From the NCBI GenBank assembly GCA_019119555.1, contig DWWU01000036.1, forward strand, positions 51,294 through 115,293: a stretch of 64,000 nt of DNA. Reading direction: 5' to 3'. Made by a program: the position numbers and the translations under genes. Below, in pieces: positions 52,640 to 61,865 of this stretch. Source of the DNA: Candidatus Fusicatenibacter intestinigallinarum (lineage in GTDB: Bacteria; Bacillota; Clostridia; Lachnospirales; Lachnospiraceae). The notes beneath the pieces are model-generated. The model was given only the letters and a program-made list of their open reading frames with translations, was not told the DNA's origin and searched no databases. Every line of letters starts with the position of its first letter. Within the stretch, counting starts at the first letter, position 1.

Positions 52640-54727
52640 TCACTCCTGAAATGCCTCGTTCAGTTCCTCCGTGCCCGGAAGCACGAATCTTCCGTCCTCA
52701 ATCAGAGAAATCTCCGAACCGTCCGCCCTCTGTACGCGAATATAATCCAGCTCATCATAAGGGATCGTAATATCGGTGTGGCATCCGAAGTAGGCCTTTC
52801 CGGGATCTTCTTTTCTCCGGAGAGAAATCTCGTTGTCTCTGGCAATAATCTCTTTTCCGTCCGGATTGAACACCGCCGTATCCTCCGCCCAGCTGTAGCA
52901 GGTGTCTCCCATCGCAAAATGAGGTCCCATCTTCTCCGCAATCAGAATCGGAAGCTTGTCGGCAATCTGATACTTCTGCGCCATCACATAGGCCGTTGTA
53001 TTGGTGCCGATCGCAAACTCACCGATGGGCAGCGTCGGATGATGAAACAGAAGATTTGCCTCGATGTATTTCCTGTTTTCCGCCTCCTGGCCAAAATTTG
53101 TACAGCTGTACTCTGTAATCATTCCGTCCTTCAGCGTCAGGCACAGATTTCTGTAATTCAGTTCATTCAGATAAACGGAAGAGACATGAAGCACGCCGTC
53201 TGTTCCTTTCAGCACCGGGGAGGTAAACACCTCGCCCACCGGAATGTTTACATCCGCAACACAATTCTCAAAATTCGTCTGTTTTTCCGGGTTCTCCAGC
53301 TGGTGGAGCTGAATCCGGAGATCTGTCCGGTTTTCTCCTTTTCCTTTCACATGCACCTGGCTTCCCTGATCCAGCGCGTCAATCAGATGCTGCTGAATTC
53401 TCTGATACTTCCGGTAATCCAGCGTATTGATCTTCACAGTTTCCCGGAAAATCTCCTCGAACCGGTCCCCGATCTCGGGAACCGGATAGGCGATGATTGT
53501 AAAGCTGCGCTCCTCACCGATAATATAGCGGTTTGTGATCTGCCCTGCCTCATTGTCATACCGCACCTGAAGCTTCTGCTGTTTCTCGCTGAAAGACGGC
53601 GCATATTTATTTGCCCGGGGCGTGAACGGTTTCTCCCCGAAAATTTCAATGACCGCCGGCCCTGCATGAGTATTGGCCTCTGTTTTATGCCGTTCATAGG
53701 CCACCTGCATCGCCCGCAGCCTGCGCTGCACGAGATCCTCGTCCAGAAACAGCGCCGTATCTTCCCTGTGATCATAATCGAACTGCTTGTTTGGAATCGC
53801 TCCGGAATATCCGGTCCGGAGACCTCTGCGGTTTCTGTCCGCCACATGAACCGCGCTGCGGTAAATCACCGGCTGCAGTCCCATCTCCTCAAACTGCAGG
53901 ATCGCCGCGCGCACCATCCGCTCGAAGCCCAGATGATAGCGGATATTGACCGTTTTCTTTTTGGAAAGATCCTTATTTCCGAGAACAAAACCGATCCGGT
54001 AGCCTTCCGTATAAGTCTTCGCCATCGCATCGATCTCTTCCTGCGGCAGCCGGTTCAGAAACTCCGCGGTTTTCCGCTCGTTTTCCGTAACGTATTCTCC
54101 GTACCGGTACAGATACCGCAGATCCGTCAGATCCGCATTCCGTACAAGATCCGAAGCGAAAGTCAGTGACGGATCCACCTGCTCTCGGATGCGATATTCC
54201 ATGGTTTCATCCGTATAATCACTGACGTACCAGTAGAGGACATCCCGAAGCGCAGACTTTGTCGGCAGTTCCTCTTCTTCAAACATCCTGTAAATCTCCA
54301 GAAACAGTTCCATGACAATCACACAGTCCCACAGGCGTTCTTCATAGACGGATACGACCATTCCCTGCACCTCTGCCCACAGACAGCTGAGCATCTGTCC
54401 GTAGCCGTCCCCAAGCATCTGCACCGCATACGCCGGATTTCCGTAGGAATGCTCATATCTTCCGGAAAGAAGCTCCCGGTACGGCGCTTCATTCAGAACT
54501 TTCAGCTCGTCCTCATCCGCAGTCTCCAGCACGCCGTTTTTCAGACGTCCGCCCACTTCCTGGAGCTTTACAATATATTTTGCCGTTTCTGAAAAATACT
54601 CCCGATATGCAACCGGGACACTCGTTTCATCCGGAATCTGCCGGATTCTCTCCAGAGAAAGTTTCCAGCGTTCCATGAGAAACTCTCTCTCTTCCGCGTC
54701 GTTCCTGCAGTCAGTCATCTGTTCCAT
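52640..54727 (-). CDS. M29 family aminopeptidase
   Basis: A 695-residue protein, longer than classical M29 peptidases (about 410), because a helical N-terminal part of about 270 residues precedes the peptidase. The peptidase part shows HVKGKGENRTDLRIQL, NFENCVADVNIPVGEVFTSP, GEFAIGTNTTAYVMAQKY and MGPHFAMGDTCYSWAED, which hold the metal-ligand Glu, His and Asp residues of the family. It removes N-terminal residues from peptides in the cytoplasm. The extra N-terminal region is seen in related clostridial proteins and its role is unknown. Confidence 0.88.
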   Translation of the reverse strand: MEQMTDCRNDAEEREFLMERWKLSLERIRQIPDETSVPVAYREYFSETAKYIVKLQEVGGRLKNGVLETADEDELKVLNEAPYRELLSGRYEHSYGNPAYAVQMLGDGYGQMLSCLWAEVQGMVVSVYEERLWDCVIVMELFLEIYRMFEEEELPTKSALRDVLYWYVSDYTDETMEYRIREQVDPSLTFASDLVRNADLTDLRYLYRYGEYVTENERKTAEFLNRLPQEEIDAMAKTYTEGYRIGFVLGNKDLSKKKTVNIRYHLGFERMVRAAILQFEEMGLQPVIYRSAVHVADRNRRGLRTGYSGAIPNKQFDYDHREDTALFLDEDLVQRRLRAMQVAYERHKTEANTHAGPAVIEIFGEKPFTPRANKYAPSFSEKQQKLQVRYDNEAGQITNRYIIGEERSFTIIAYPVPEIGDRFEEIFRETVKINTLDYRKYQRIQQHLIDALDQGSQVHVKGKGENRTDLRIQLHQLENPEKQTNFENCVADVNIPVGEVFTSPVLKGTDGVLHVSSVYLNELNYRNLCLTLKDGMITEYSCTNFGQEAENRKYIEANLLFHHPTLPIGEFAIGTNTTAYVMAQKYQIADKLPILIAEKMGPHFAMGDTCYSWAEDTAVFNPDGKEIIARDNEISLRRKEDPGKAYFGCHTDITIPYDELDYIRVQRADGSEISLIEDGRFVLPGTEELNEAFQE

Positions 54728-54735
54728 CCTCTCTG

Positions 54736-55344
54736 TTATTTTTCTTTCTGTCTGTCATCGATCAGTTTTCCATCGCTCACATTTTTTTCCAGCAGCTGTT
54801 TCATATATTCCCAGATTTCCAGGGAACCGGCGCCCGTACGCTCGTTGCGTTTCAGAACCTGTGAAACTCTGACCTGATGACTGGTCCAGTCTTTTCCCTC
54901 ATTATAATCATTCAGGAGCATCGGCTGAAAATTGTCCATCGTGTGAGCAAACTTTGCCTCCGGCGTTTCGCAGGCCTCAAACTCCTCCCACAGCCCCTTC
55001 AGCTTCCCCTTCTGATCCTCCGGAAGCAGCCCGAAGATCCGCTCTGCCGCTTTCTTCTCCCGCTCTTCCTTCGTGCGGTTGGCCGCCTCATCGTATGCGT
55101 AGGTATCCCCTGCGTCGATCTCTACCAGATCATGAATCAGAATCATTACCATTGTCTTTGCGAGGTCGATCGGTTCATTGGAATACTCCTGCAGCAGCCA
55201 CGCCATCAGCGCCATATGCCAGGCGTGCTCCGCATCTCCTTCTCTTCTGGAATACCCGCAGATATGCGTCTGCCGCTCGATCTGTTTTTCCCGGTCAGCT
55301 TCCAGAATAAATTCTATCTGCCGGTTCCACCGTTCCAGGTTCAT
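54736..55344 (-). CDS. HD-domain phosphohydrolase (YfbR-like)
   Basis: A 202-residue HD protein. EGDAEHAWHMALMAWLL supplies the first His, VMILIHDLVEIDAGDTYAYD the HD pair, and the last ligand Asp is in KFAHTMDNFQPML. The closest described group is the 5'-deoxynucleotidase YfbR and its relatives (HDDC2). It starts immediately upstream of the M29 gene, eight bases apart, on the same strand. Confidence 0.9.
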   Translation of the reverse strand: MNLERWNRQIEFILEADREKQIERQTHICGYSRREGDAEHAWHMALMAWLLQEYSNEPIDLAKTMVMILIHDLVEIDAGDTYAYDEAANRTKEEREKKAAERIFGLLPEDQKGKLKGLWEEFEACETPEAKFAHTMDNFQPMLLNDYNEGKDWTSHQVRVSQVLKRNERTGAGSLEIWEYMKQLLEKNVSDGKLIDDRQKEK

Positions 55345-55350
55345 CTCAAA

Positions 55351-55662
55351 TCACACTCCTATCAGAAACAGGGAAAGCCACAGGACAGCGAGCACTCCGC
55401 AGGAAACCGATCCGATGACCGACCGACCGTGGCTCACCTTCGTCTCCCGAAAGCTTTTCAGCCCCAGATAAAATCCGTAAATGGCCGTCAGCATGGCAAA
55501 CAGCGCCACCGCGCCCACATAGACGCCTGCATTCCCGCCAAGAAAGAATGAGAGAAACGCGTCCACCACGAAAAGGCCTCCGGAAACCACCGCCAGACGG
55601 ACGGAGGATCCGCCTCCCTCAGATTTCTTTCTGATAAAATTATAGTTATACTTCTTCGCCAT
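55351..55662 (-). CDS. Small three-helix membrane protein (DUF6142-like)
   Basis: A 103-residue protein starting MAKKYNYNFIRKK, with three hydrophobic helices (LAVVSGGLFVVDAFLSFFLG, AGVYVGAVALFAMLTAIYGFYLG and VIGSVSCGVLAVLWLSLFLIG). The pattern resembles clostridial DUF6142 proteins; I am not certain of that name. It overlaps the vanZ stop by 17 bases, so it is co-translated. The function is unknown. Confidence 0.7.
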   Translation of the reverse strand: MAKKYNYNFIRKKSEGGGSSVRLAVVSGGLFVVDAFLSFFLGGNAGVYVGAVALFAMLTAIYGFYLGLKSFRETKVSHGRSVIGSVSCGVLAVLWLSLFLIGV

Positions 55663-56119
55663 ACCTGTGTCTCCTGATTTTATCACATAGTAAAAAAATC
55701 CAGTATCCGCTTACCGCACCCAGCGTGTTCAGCATCAGATCATCCACATCAAAGCATCCGACCTTGCAGATCAGCTGCACAGTCTCAACACCGAGACTGA
55801 AGGCAAATCCCAGCAATGTCACCAGCCATCCGCTGCGCATCCTCCGGTGCATAACCGGAAGAAAGAATCCAAACGGCCAGAAACCGATCACATTTCCTGC
55901 CAGATTCAGAAACGCCGCCAGAAAGCCTACCTGATGGCGATAACGCCAGAATCTCCGAATCTCCTGAAACAACACCAGATTATATCGGTAATCCTGCTCC
56001 GCAAAGGAATCCCTCCCGTAAATTTCAGCAAAAAACAGAAAATATACCAGAAGCAGGACATAAATCACAAACAGAATCCGGCCGATCACACGGATTCTGT
56101 TCTTTGTTTCTGCTTTCAA
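55646..56119 (-). CDS. VanZ family protein
   Basis: A 157-residue membrane protein with four helices and the VanZ pattern: YNLVLFQEIRRFW, then FLNLAGNVIGFWPFGFFLPVM and FAFSLGVETVQLICKVGCFDVDDLMLNTLGAVSGYWIF. The DVDDLMLNTLG segment is the strongest hallmark. Single VanZ genes are common in Firmicutes outside vancomycin clusters, and no resistance operon is seen here. It leads a small operon with the three-helix protein. Confidence 0.9.
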   Translation of the reverse strand: MKAETKNRIRVIGRILFVIYVLLLVYFLFFAEIYGRDSFAEQDYRYNLVLFQEIRRFWRYRHQVGFLAAFLNLAGNVIGFWPFGFFLPVMHRRMRSGWLVTLLGFAFSLGVETVQLICKVGCFDVDDLMLNTLGAVSGYWIFLLCDKIRRHRYGEEV

Positions 56120-56155
56120 TGACTTCTCCCTTTCAACGCCAGAATGTGCCTGAGA

Positions 56156-56308
56156 TCAGAATGTAATCTCCGCTCGCCGTTTCAGGAGTTTCGCACCGTT
56201 TACAATCATCAGCACGCCCATTGTGACTCCCGCCACAAGAAGAAGCACTCCCATCGCAATGTTTCCGCCGCCGGTACGTCCCATAGTCCTGAAAACTTTT
56301 TCGTTCAT
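56156..56308 (-). CDS. Small single-helix membrane protein
   Basis: A 50-residue protein from the ATG at 56308 (MNEKVFRTMGRTGGGNIAMG) with one membrane helix (VLLLVAGVTMGVLMIVNGAKLL) and a basic tail. GAGGTGTTGTAT precedes the start. It lies just after pyrE. The function is unknown, but such Gly-rich single-helix proteins recur in Lachnospiraceae. Confidence 0.6.
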   Translation of the reverse strand: MNEKVFRTMGRTGGGNIAMGVLLLVAGVTMGVLMIVNGAKLLKRRAEITF

Positions 56309-56338
56309 ATACAACACCTCTTTAACTTTGGATTCCAT

Positions 56339-57013
56339 TTACTTTGCGCCGTATTCCGCATAATATGCATCGATTGCAGCTTTCATTGTATGGTCAATGA
56401 CAATTTTTCCCTGGCAGGGTCTGTTGTACAGGTATTCAATGACTTCTTCCATCGTGACAATCGCGTTTGCCGGGAATCCGTAGGTCTCCTGAATTTCCTC
56501 CAGCGCACTCTTTGTTCCCTTGCCTCTCTCCATACGGTTCAGAGACACCATCAGACCTTTGATCTGCACATCCCCCTGCGCCTGGATAATCGGGAACGTC
56601 TCCTCAATGGATTTTCCGGATGTCGTCACGTCCTCAATAATCACCACCCGATCGCCGTCCTTGATTTTGCTTCCCAGAAGGATGCCGGTATCCCCGTGAT
56701 CCTTTACTTCCTTCCGGTTGGAACAGTAGCGGATATCCACGCCGTACAGTTCACTGATGGCCATTGTCGTGGCAACGCTCAGCGGAATCCCTTTGTAAGC
56801 CGGCCCGAACAGTACGTCAAAATCCAGTCCGTAATTGTCGTGGATCGCCTTAGCGTAATACTCTCCCAGCCGTCTCAGCTGTGTTCCCGTCACATAGGCG
56901 CCCGCGTTCATGAAAAACGGGGACTTCCGTCCGCTTTTCAGTGTGAATTCGCCGAATTTCAGCACCTGGCTCTCCACCATAAATTCAATAAATTCCTGCT
57001 TGTATGCTTCCAT
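56339..57013 (-). CDS. pyrE: Orotate phosphoribosyltransferase
   Basis: A 224-residue enzyme joining orotate and PRPP to OMP. The PRPP motif is VVIIEDVTTSGKS; FGPAYKGIPLSVATTMAI and YCSNRKEVKDHGDTG are the substrate loops. GGAGG precedes the ATG at 57013. It is separated from pyrD by a terminator, so it is probably transcribed from its own promoter near 57220. Confidence 0.96.
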   Translation of the reverse strand: MEAYKQEFIEFMVESQVLKFGEFTLKSGRKSPFFMNAGAYVTGTQLRRLGEYYAKAIHDNYGLDFDVLFGPAYKGIPLSVATTMAISELYGVDIRYCSNRKEVKDHGDTGILLGSKIKDGDRVVIIEDVTTSGKSIEETFPIIQAQGDVQIKGLMVSLNRMERGKGTKSALEEIQETYGFPANAIVTMEEVIEYLYNRPCQGKIVIDHTMKAAIDAYYAEYGAK

Positions 57014-57027
57014 TGTCCAAACCTCCG

Positions 57028-57222
57028 CTATTTTCTTTTGTCGTATGTGAATAACAAAACCCTGTTTTCATCCGTAACACCTGCAGCACAATGCACGGCA
57101 GAATCACAAATACTCTGTACTCCGCGGCGGGTACGCCGCAGTCTGCAGGCTTTTCGCAGCGCCTCTTCCCGGTACAGCGTGTCACAGAAAAGAACCGCTC
57201 CAATTCTTTTCAATTCTAACAT
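57028..57222 (-). other. 64-codon ORF or structured leader of pyrE
   Basis: On the minus strand TTGAAA-17-TAGAAT overlaps the start of a 64-codon frame (MLELKRIGAVLFC...) that has GGGAGG at only a short distance and ends 14 bases before pyrE. The same DNA has several hairpins, including CTGCGGCG/CGCCGCGG. I cannot tell whether it is a real peptide or an untranslated leader; no PyrR-type attenuator or T run is evident. Confidence 0.35.
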
Positions 57223-57270
57223 ACCTCCCGGCGTTTTTCAATTACAACAGCCTGAATCTTACAGGAATTA

Positions 57271-57385
57271 GTGTAACACTTCAGCTGGCTGAACTGTTGC
57301 AGGAATTCCGTTACAGTTCAGCCAGGTCTGTGCATTCATTGCACAGACTGTAGGAAAACGCAGATCCTGCAGGCAGCCGGCCGTA
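57271..57385. repeat. GTTCAG palindrome followed by a composite element
   Basis: GTAACACTTCAGCTGGCTGA and ACTGTTGC (57272-57300) are followed by GTTACAGTTCAGCCAGGTCT leading into GTGCATTCATTGCACAGACT (57310-57351) and GTAGGAAAACGCAGATCCTG (57350-57370). The last two are over 85% identical by eye to 50346-50420. Confidence 0.85.
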
Positions 57386-57433
57386 TGAAATCGTCAGTAA
57401 TAACAGAGAATGACGTTTCCTGTTATATGAAAA

Positions 57434-57482
57434 ACCGTCCGGAACGACCGCGCGCTGTACACGCATGACGCTCCGGACGGTT
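57434..57482 (-). terminator. Terminator after pyrD
   Basis: CCGTCCGGAGCGT pairs with CGTTCCGGACGG on the minus strand around a 22-base loop, followed by TTTTTC. It ends the pyrC-pyrF-pyrK-pyrD transcript 18 bases after the pyrD stop. Confidence 0.9.
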
Positions 57483-57500
57483 AACATGGTAATCAAAACT

Positions 57501-58421
57501 TTACTGAACCGCTCCGATCAGCTCATGAATATCGCTGATATGGTATGTTCTCATATATTCCTCAATCCCGTGGACCGTCTCCACCGTCGCATAGGGATTG
57601 ACGAAATTTGCCGTTCCAATGGAAACCGCCGTTGCACCTGCCATCAGAAACTCCAGCGCATCTTCCGCATTGGAGATGCCGCCCATACCGATGATCGGAA
57701 CATTCACCGCCTGCGCCACCTGATAGACCATCCGGACCGCGATCGGCTTCACTGCCGGTCCGGACATTCCGCCGGTCTTGTTGGCCAGCGCAAAGGTTCT
57801 CCGGTGAATATCAATCTTCATCCCCGTCAGAGTATTGATCAGGGAAAGGACATCCGCACCGCCGCTCTCTGCCGCCCGCGCCATCTCTGTAATATCCGTA
57901 ACATTGGGACTCAGCTTCATGATCACCGGCTGCTTCGCATATTTCTTCACTTCCCGGGTGATAGCCTCCACTGCTTTCGGATCCTGTCCGAAGGCAATAC
58001 CGCCTTCCTTTACATTCGGACAGGAAATATTGATTTCCAGCAGATCCACAGGCTCGTCGGACAGACGTTCCACAACCTCGCAGTAATCTTTCGTACTTTT
58101 TCCACAGACGTTGACGATTACCTTCGTGTCAAATTTCTTCAGAAACGGAAGATCACGCTTACAGAACATCTCCATTCCCGGATTCTGAAGTCCGATGGCA
58201 TTCAGCATGCCGCCGTAAACCTCGGCGATTCTTGGCGTCGGATTTCCCGGCCACGGCACATTGGCCACGCCTTTCGTCACAACCGCGCCAAGCTGGTTCA
58301 GATCCACAAACTCGCTGTACTCCGCCCCTGACCCGAAAGTGCCGGAAGCCGTCATCACCGGGTTTTTCAGTTTCACACCGGCCAGGCTGACGCCCAGATT
58401 CAGGGTTTCCTTCTTCATCAT
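57501..58421 (-). CDS. pyrD: Dihydroorotate dehydrogenase B, catalytic subunit
   Basis: A 306-residue FMN enzyme of the class 1B type. LAGVKLKNPVMTASGTFG opens the barrel, the catalytic Cys is Cys134 in LLEINISCPNVKEGG, and IIGMGGISNAEDALEFLMAGA binds the FMN phosphate. Class 1B needs PyrK, whose gene overlaps it by four bases. It oxidises dihydroorotate with NAD as final acceptor. Confidence 0.97.
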   Translation of the reverse strand: MMKKETLNLGVSLAGVKLKNPVMTASGTFGSGAEYSEFVDLNQLGAVVTKGVANVPWPGNPTPRIAEVYGGMLNAIGLQNPGMEMFCKRDLPFLKKFDTKVIVNVCGKSTKDYCEVVERLSDEPVDLLEINISCPNVKEGGIAFGQDPKAVEAITREVKKYAKQPVIMKLSPNVTDITEMARAAESGGADVLSLINTLTGMKIDIHRRTFALANKTGGMSGPAVKPIAVRMVYQVAQAVNVPIIGMGGISNAEDALEFLMAGATAVSIGTANFVNPYATVETVHGIEEYMRTYHISDIHELIGAVQ

Positions 58422-59191
58422 ACTTCCACCTCCGTGCTCAGAAATACCGGACCGTCCTTACAGATCCGCTTGTTGTGGACCAGAGAATGCCCGTCAATCT
58501 CTGTGGATTTGCAGACACAGGCAAGACATGCACCGATTCCGCAGGCCATCCTCTCCTCCATGGAAATCCAGCAGGGAATTCCTTTTTCCAGCGCATAAGC
58601 CTTGATCGCCCGCAGCATCGGCGTCGGTCCGCAGGCGAAAATCACGTCCGCCTCCAGCCGGTTCGCCCGCACTGCATCGAGAACATTTCCCCTCGTACCC
58701 GCGCTGCCGTCCTCTGTCGCCAGATACAGCTCACCGGCTGCATTCAGCTCCTCTGTCAGAAACAACTCGTCCCGATAACCGGAGACAATCAGCTTTTCCC
58801 CCTGAATCGCCTTCGCCGTCTCAAGCATCGGAGGGATTCCGATCCCTCCGCCCATCAGCATTACGCACTTTCCTTTTGTCTCCTCCAGCGGAAACCCGTT
58901 GCCCAGCGGTCCGAGAATATCAATCGAATCCCCGGAGCGAAGTCTGGAAAACTCCCGGGTTCCGCCGCCTGCGATTCGGTAAACAATGCGCAGCGCCCCT
59001 TTCTCCCGGTCGATCTCACACAGAGAAATGGGCCGCGGAAGCAGCTTGCCCGCATCCTTTGTGTAGACAGAGATAAACTGTCCCGGTTTCGCCTCTTTCG
59101 CGATCGCTTCCGTGGAAATCCACATGCTGTAGATATCCTTCGCGATGCATTCCTGGCTGATAATCTTGCAACACTCTTTGATTTTCATACT
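58418..59191 (-). CDS. pyrK: Dihydroorotate dehydrogenase B, electron transfer subunit
   Basis: A 257-residue FAD/2Fe-2S protein. LLPRPISLCEIDREKGALRIVYRIAGGGTREFS binds FAD; GKCVMLMGGGIGIPPMLETAKAI and FACGPTPMLRAIKAYA form the NAD part, and the C-terminal CGIGACLACVCKS with a later Cys holds the 2Fe-2S cluster. The ATG at 59191 lies behind AGGAGAAACAGT. It passes electrons from PyrD to NAD. Confidence 0.96.
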   Translation of the reverse strand, partial: SMKIKECCKIISQECIAKDIYSMWISTEAIAKEAKPGQFISVYTKDAGKLLPRPISLCEIDREKGALRIVYRIAGGGTREFSRLRSGDSIDILGPLGNGFPLEETKGKCVMLMGGGIGIPPMLETAKAIQGEKLIVSGYRDELFLTEELNAAGELYLATEDGSAGTRGNVLDAVRANRLEADVIFACGPTPMLRAIKAYALEKGIPCWISMEERMACGIGACLACVCKSTEIDGHSLVHNKRICKDGPVFLSTEVEV

Positions 59192-59274
59192 GTTTCTCCT
59201 CATTCTGTATGAATTTTTCTGTTTTCGCCAACAGTCTCCGCAGGAAATTTTTCCTGCGGAGACTGCAAAAATCA

Positions 59275-59304
59275 TAACTGTTCAGCCAGCCGAACAGTTA
59301 CAGA
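59275..59304. repeat. GTTCAG-type palindrome
   Basis: AACTGTTCAGCCAGCCGAAC followed by AGTTACAG, between pyrF and pyrK. Confidence 0.83.
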
Positions 59305-59345
59305 CACCATATGTTTACAGGCGCCGGCTGGCATCCCTGTCTGAC

Positions 59346-60272
59346 TCAGGCATTCTCCAACGCTGTACGGATGTCCGTCACCATGTCCACAACTGCCTGA
59401 CGGGACGCGTCCGCAAAATTTTCCGCGCCGAAGGACGCATATTTCTCCTGTTTGTACGCAGCGATAATGCCTCTGGACGAATTAACGATCGCTCCCAGAC
59501 CATCCTCGTTGAAGAAATGCACCAGATCCTTGCCCTGTCCGCCCTGCGCGCCGTAGCCGGGAACCAGTATATAGGATTTCGGCATGATACTTCTCAGCAC
59601 CTTTCCCATCTTCGGATACGTTGCGCCGACAACAGCTCCGATATAGCTGTAGGAATCTCCCATATGTTCCTCGCCCCATGCGGCAACCTGTTCGCCGACC
59701 CACTCATACAGCGGGCGTCCGTCGATCAGCCTGTCCTGGAACTCTCCGCTGGAAGGATTGGAGGTTTTTACCAGGATAAACAATCCTTTCTTCTCCTCCT
59801 TGCAGACCTTGATAAACGGCTTCACTCCGTCAGAACCGAGATATGGATTCACCGTCGCAAAATCCTCATGAAATCCGGCGTAGGACCTGGAGCCGACCTG
59901 AACGTGTCCCAGATGTCCCACTGCATAGGCCTCGGAGGTAGATCCGATGTCTCCCCGCTTGATGTCTCCGATCACAACCAGACCCTTCTCCTGACAGTAG
60001 GAAACTGTCTTTTCATAGGCAGCCATTCCCGGAACACCGAACTGCTCGTACATGGCAACCTGCGGCTTTACCGCCGGAATCAGATCGCAGGTTGCGTCTA
60101 CGATCGCCTTGTTGAACTGCCAGATGGCTTCCGCTGCTCCTTCCAGCGTCTCACCGTACTCTGCAAACGCTTTTTTCTGTACATGCTCCGGCACATAGGA
60201 CAGCATCGGATCCAGTCCCACAACGATCGGCGCGTTGGTTGCCTTGATTTTTTCGATCAGTTTATTAATCAT
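59346..60272 (-). CDS. pyrF: Orotidine 5'-phosphate decarboxylase (type 2)
   Basis: A 308-residue enzyme, the length of the type 2 group. VVGLDPMLSYVPEHVQ begins the barrel, VIGDIKRGDIGSTSEAYA holds the catalytic Lys-Asp pair, and KTSNPSSGEFQD and GYGAQGGQGKD are typical for this group. It follows pyrC by 40 bases in the pyrimidine operon. Confidence 0.96.
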   Translation of the reverse strand: MINKLIEKIKATNAPIVVGLDPMLSYVPEHVQKKAFAEYGETLEGAAEAIWQFNKAIVDATCDLIPAVKPQVAMYEQFGVPGMAAYEKTVSYCQEKGLVVIGDIKRGDIGSTSEAYAVGHLGHVQVGSRSYAGFHEDFATVNPYLGSDGVKPFIKVCKEEKKGLFILVKTSNPSSGEFQDRLIDGRPLYEWVGEQVAAWGEEHMGDSYSYIGAVVGATYPKMGKVLRSIMPKSYILVPGYGAQGGQGKDLVHFFNEDGLGAIVNSSRGIIAAYKQEKYASFGAENFADASRQAVVDMVTDIRTALENA

Positions 60273-60312
60273 CTTTACCCTTATCTCCTCATTTTACGAT
60301 TTTTAACAACTT

Positions 60313-61593
60313 TTATCTCGCCTGATATACAATCTTTCCGCCGCAGATTGTATACTTCACGCTTCCCTTGACCTTTCTCCCTCCAAACGGAGTATTTTTC
60401 CCTCTGGACACAAAGGTTTTCGGGTCGATCACATACTCCGCATCCGGATCAATGATCGTCACATCCGCATCCTTGCCCGGTTTCAGAGAACCTTTCTGCT
60501 CCATATGAAGAATTCTGGCAGGATTGTAGCTCATCTTCTCCGCCATCTGCATCGGCGTCAGGATTCCCGTATCCACCAGCTCTGTAATTGTCAGTGCCAC
60601 GCTTGTCTCAAGACCGACGATTCCAAACGGCGCCTTCTGGAAACTCTGCTGTTTCTCGTCAAAGGCATGAGGCGCATGATCTGTACTGATCACGTCGAAG
60701 ATATCGTCTTTCAGCCCCTGCTTCAGAGCCTCCACATCCTCCTTCGTACGAAGCGGCGGATTCATCTTAAAGTTTGTGTCGCCCTGAACCATATCGTCCG
60801 TAGAGAGCGTGAAATGATGCGGGCACACTTCCGCAGAGATGGATACCCCGTTTCTGCGCGCCTCCTCTACCATTTTTGCGCTGTCCTTTGTGGAACAATG
60901 GCACAGATGCAGATGCGCGCCGGTCTCTTTTGCAAGAACGATATCACGGGCAATGATCACATCCTCAACCGCATTGGAAATCCCGGGAAGCTTCCATTCT
61001 TCCGACTTGTCTCCCTGATTCATGCAGCCGCCGTGCACCATATTGATATCCTCGCAGTGGGCAAGTACCGGAAGATTTCTTTTCGCTGCGATCTTCATTG
61101 CCTCCTCGTAAAGATATGCATTCATCACCGACTTGCCGTCCTCGCTGATCGCCGGAATCCCTGCGTCCGCCATCCCGTCAATGTCTGACAGTTCCTGACC
61201 CATCATTCCTTTTGTGATCGCTCCCACCTGCAGAACATGGATCGGCGCATGCTGGCGGGCCTTATTCGTCACATAGCGGACACGGTCCGGATTGTCGATG
61301 ACCGGCTTCGTATTCGGCATGGCCAGAACGGTTGTCACACCGCCTTTTGCCGCGGCCATCGCGCCGGTAATAACATCCTCCTTATGGGTCTGCCCCGGAT
61401 CTCTGAAATGCACGTGCATATCGATCAGGCCCGGCATTACATAACACCCTTCTGCGTCAATGATCTTCGCCGCATTGTCTGAAAGCTCTTTTTCCACTTT
61501 TGCGATCTGTCCGTTCTCGATCAGGATATCGCAGATCTCATCCAGACGGCTGTCCGGATCAATGACACGACCGTTTTTGATTAAGATTCTCAT
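60313..61593 (-). CDS. pyrC: Dihydroorotase
   Basis: A 426-residue type I dihydroorotase of the amidohydrolase superfamily. The zinc motif is MPGLIDMHVHFRDPGQTHKEDV; VLAHCEDINMVHGG, LHLCHCSTKDSAKMV and VISTDHAPHAFDEK hold the remaining ligands. It is the first gene of the pyrC-pyrF-pyrK-pyrD series. No PyrR attenuator is recognised in the upstream gap. Confidence 0.96.
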   Translation of the reverse strand: MRILIKNGRVIDPDSRLDEICDILIENGQIAKVEKELSDNAAKIIDAEGCYVMPGLIDMHVHFRDPGQTHKEDVITGAMAAAKGGVTTVLAMPNTKPVIDNPDRVRYVTNKARQHAPIHVLQVGAITKGMMGQELSDIDGMADAGIPAISEDGKSVMNAYLYEEAMKIAAKRNLPVLAHCEDINMVHGGCMNQGDKSEEWKLPGISNAVEDVIIARDIVLAKETGAHLHLCHCSTKDSAKMVEEARRNGVSISAEVCPHHFTLSTDDMVQGDTNFKMNPPLRTKEDVEALKQGLKDDIFDVISTDHAPHAFDEKQQSFQKAPFGIVGLETSVALTITELVDTGILTPMQMAEKMSYNPARILHMEQKGSLKPGKDADVTIIDPDAEYVIDPKTFVSRGKNTPFGGRKVKGSVKYTICGGKIVYQAR

Positions 61594-61759
61594 AATCTGA
61601 TTTTCCTCGTTTCTGTTTCTTTTTCAGCGCTTTCCCAGCGGTATCCGGCTTTGAAAACCGCTTTTCCACGGTCTGCGCAGGGAATACACAACCTGGCTGA
61701 AAGACAACATGATTTTCTCTTTTATCATACACGAAATCCTTTGTGAAATAAAGAGTTTT
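61594..61759. other. Upstream region of pyrC
   Basis: There is no gene. On the minus strand TATGAT near 61725 with a weak -35 could be the pyrC promoter. CGGTCTGCGCAGGG and ACCTGGCTGAAAGA (61670-61703) are a degenerate remnant of the long palindrome. Confidence 0.35.
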
Positions 61760-61792
61760 TTGTAACAGTTCAGCTGGCTGAACTGTTACAGT
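61760..61792. repeat. Perfect GTTCAG palindrome
   Basis: TGTAACAGTTCAGC-TG-GCTGAACTGTTACA has 14-base perfect arms and is followed by GTTTTTTC. It is the best-preserved copy and could end transcription toward the csp gene. Confidence 0.93.
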
Positions 61793-61798
61793 TTTTTC

Positions 61799-61827
61799 TT
61801 GACTTTTTCTATTCCTGATACTATAAT
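61799..61827 (+). promoter_or_regulatory. Promoter of the cold-shock gene
   Basis: TTGACT and a perfect TATAAT with a 17-base spacer, about 190 bases before the start codon, giving a leader of about 180 bases. Confidence 0.85.
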
Positions 61828-61865
61828 GAAGGCAATTAAGAGAATGTTGTGGATGTAATACGAGG

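Noticed and set aside
52547..54169. A 540-codon plus-strand open frame
   Set aside because: It is the antisense shadow of the M29 aminopeptidase gene.
55646..56119. Vancomycin resistance locus
   Set aside because: Only a lone VanZ-family gene is present, with no vanA/H/X-type genes nearby.
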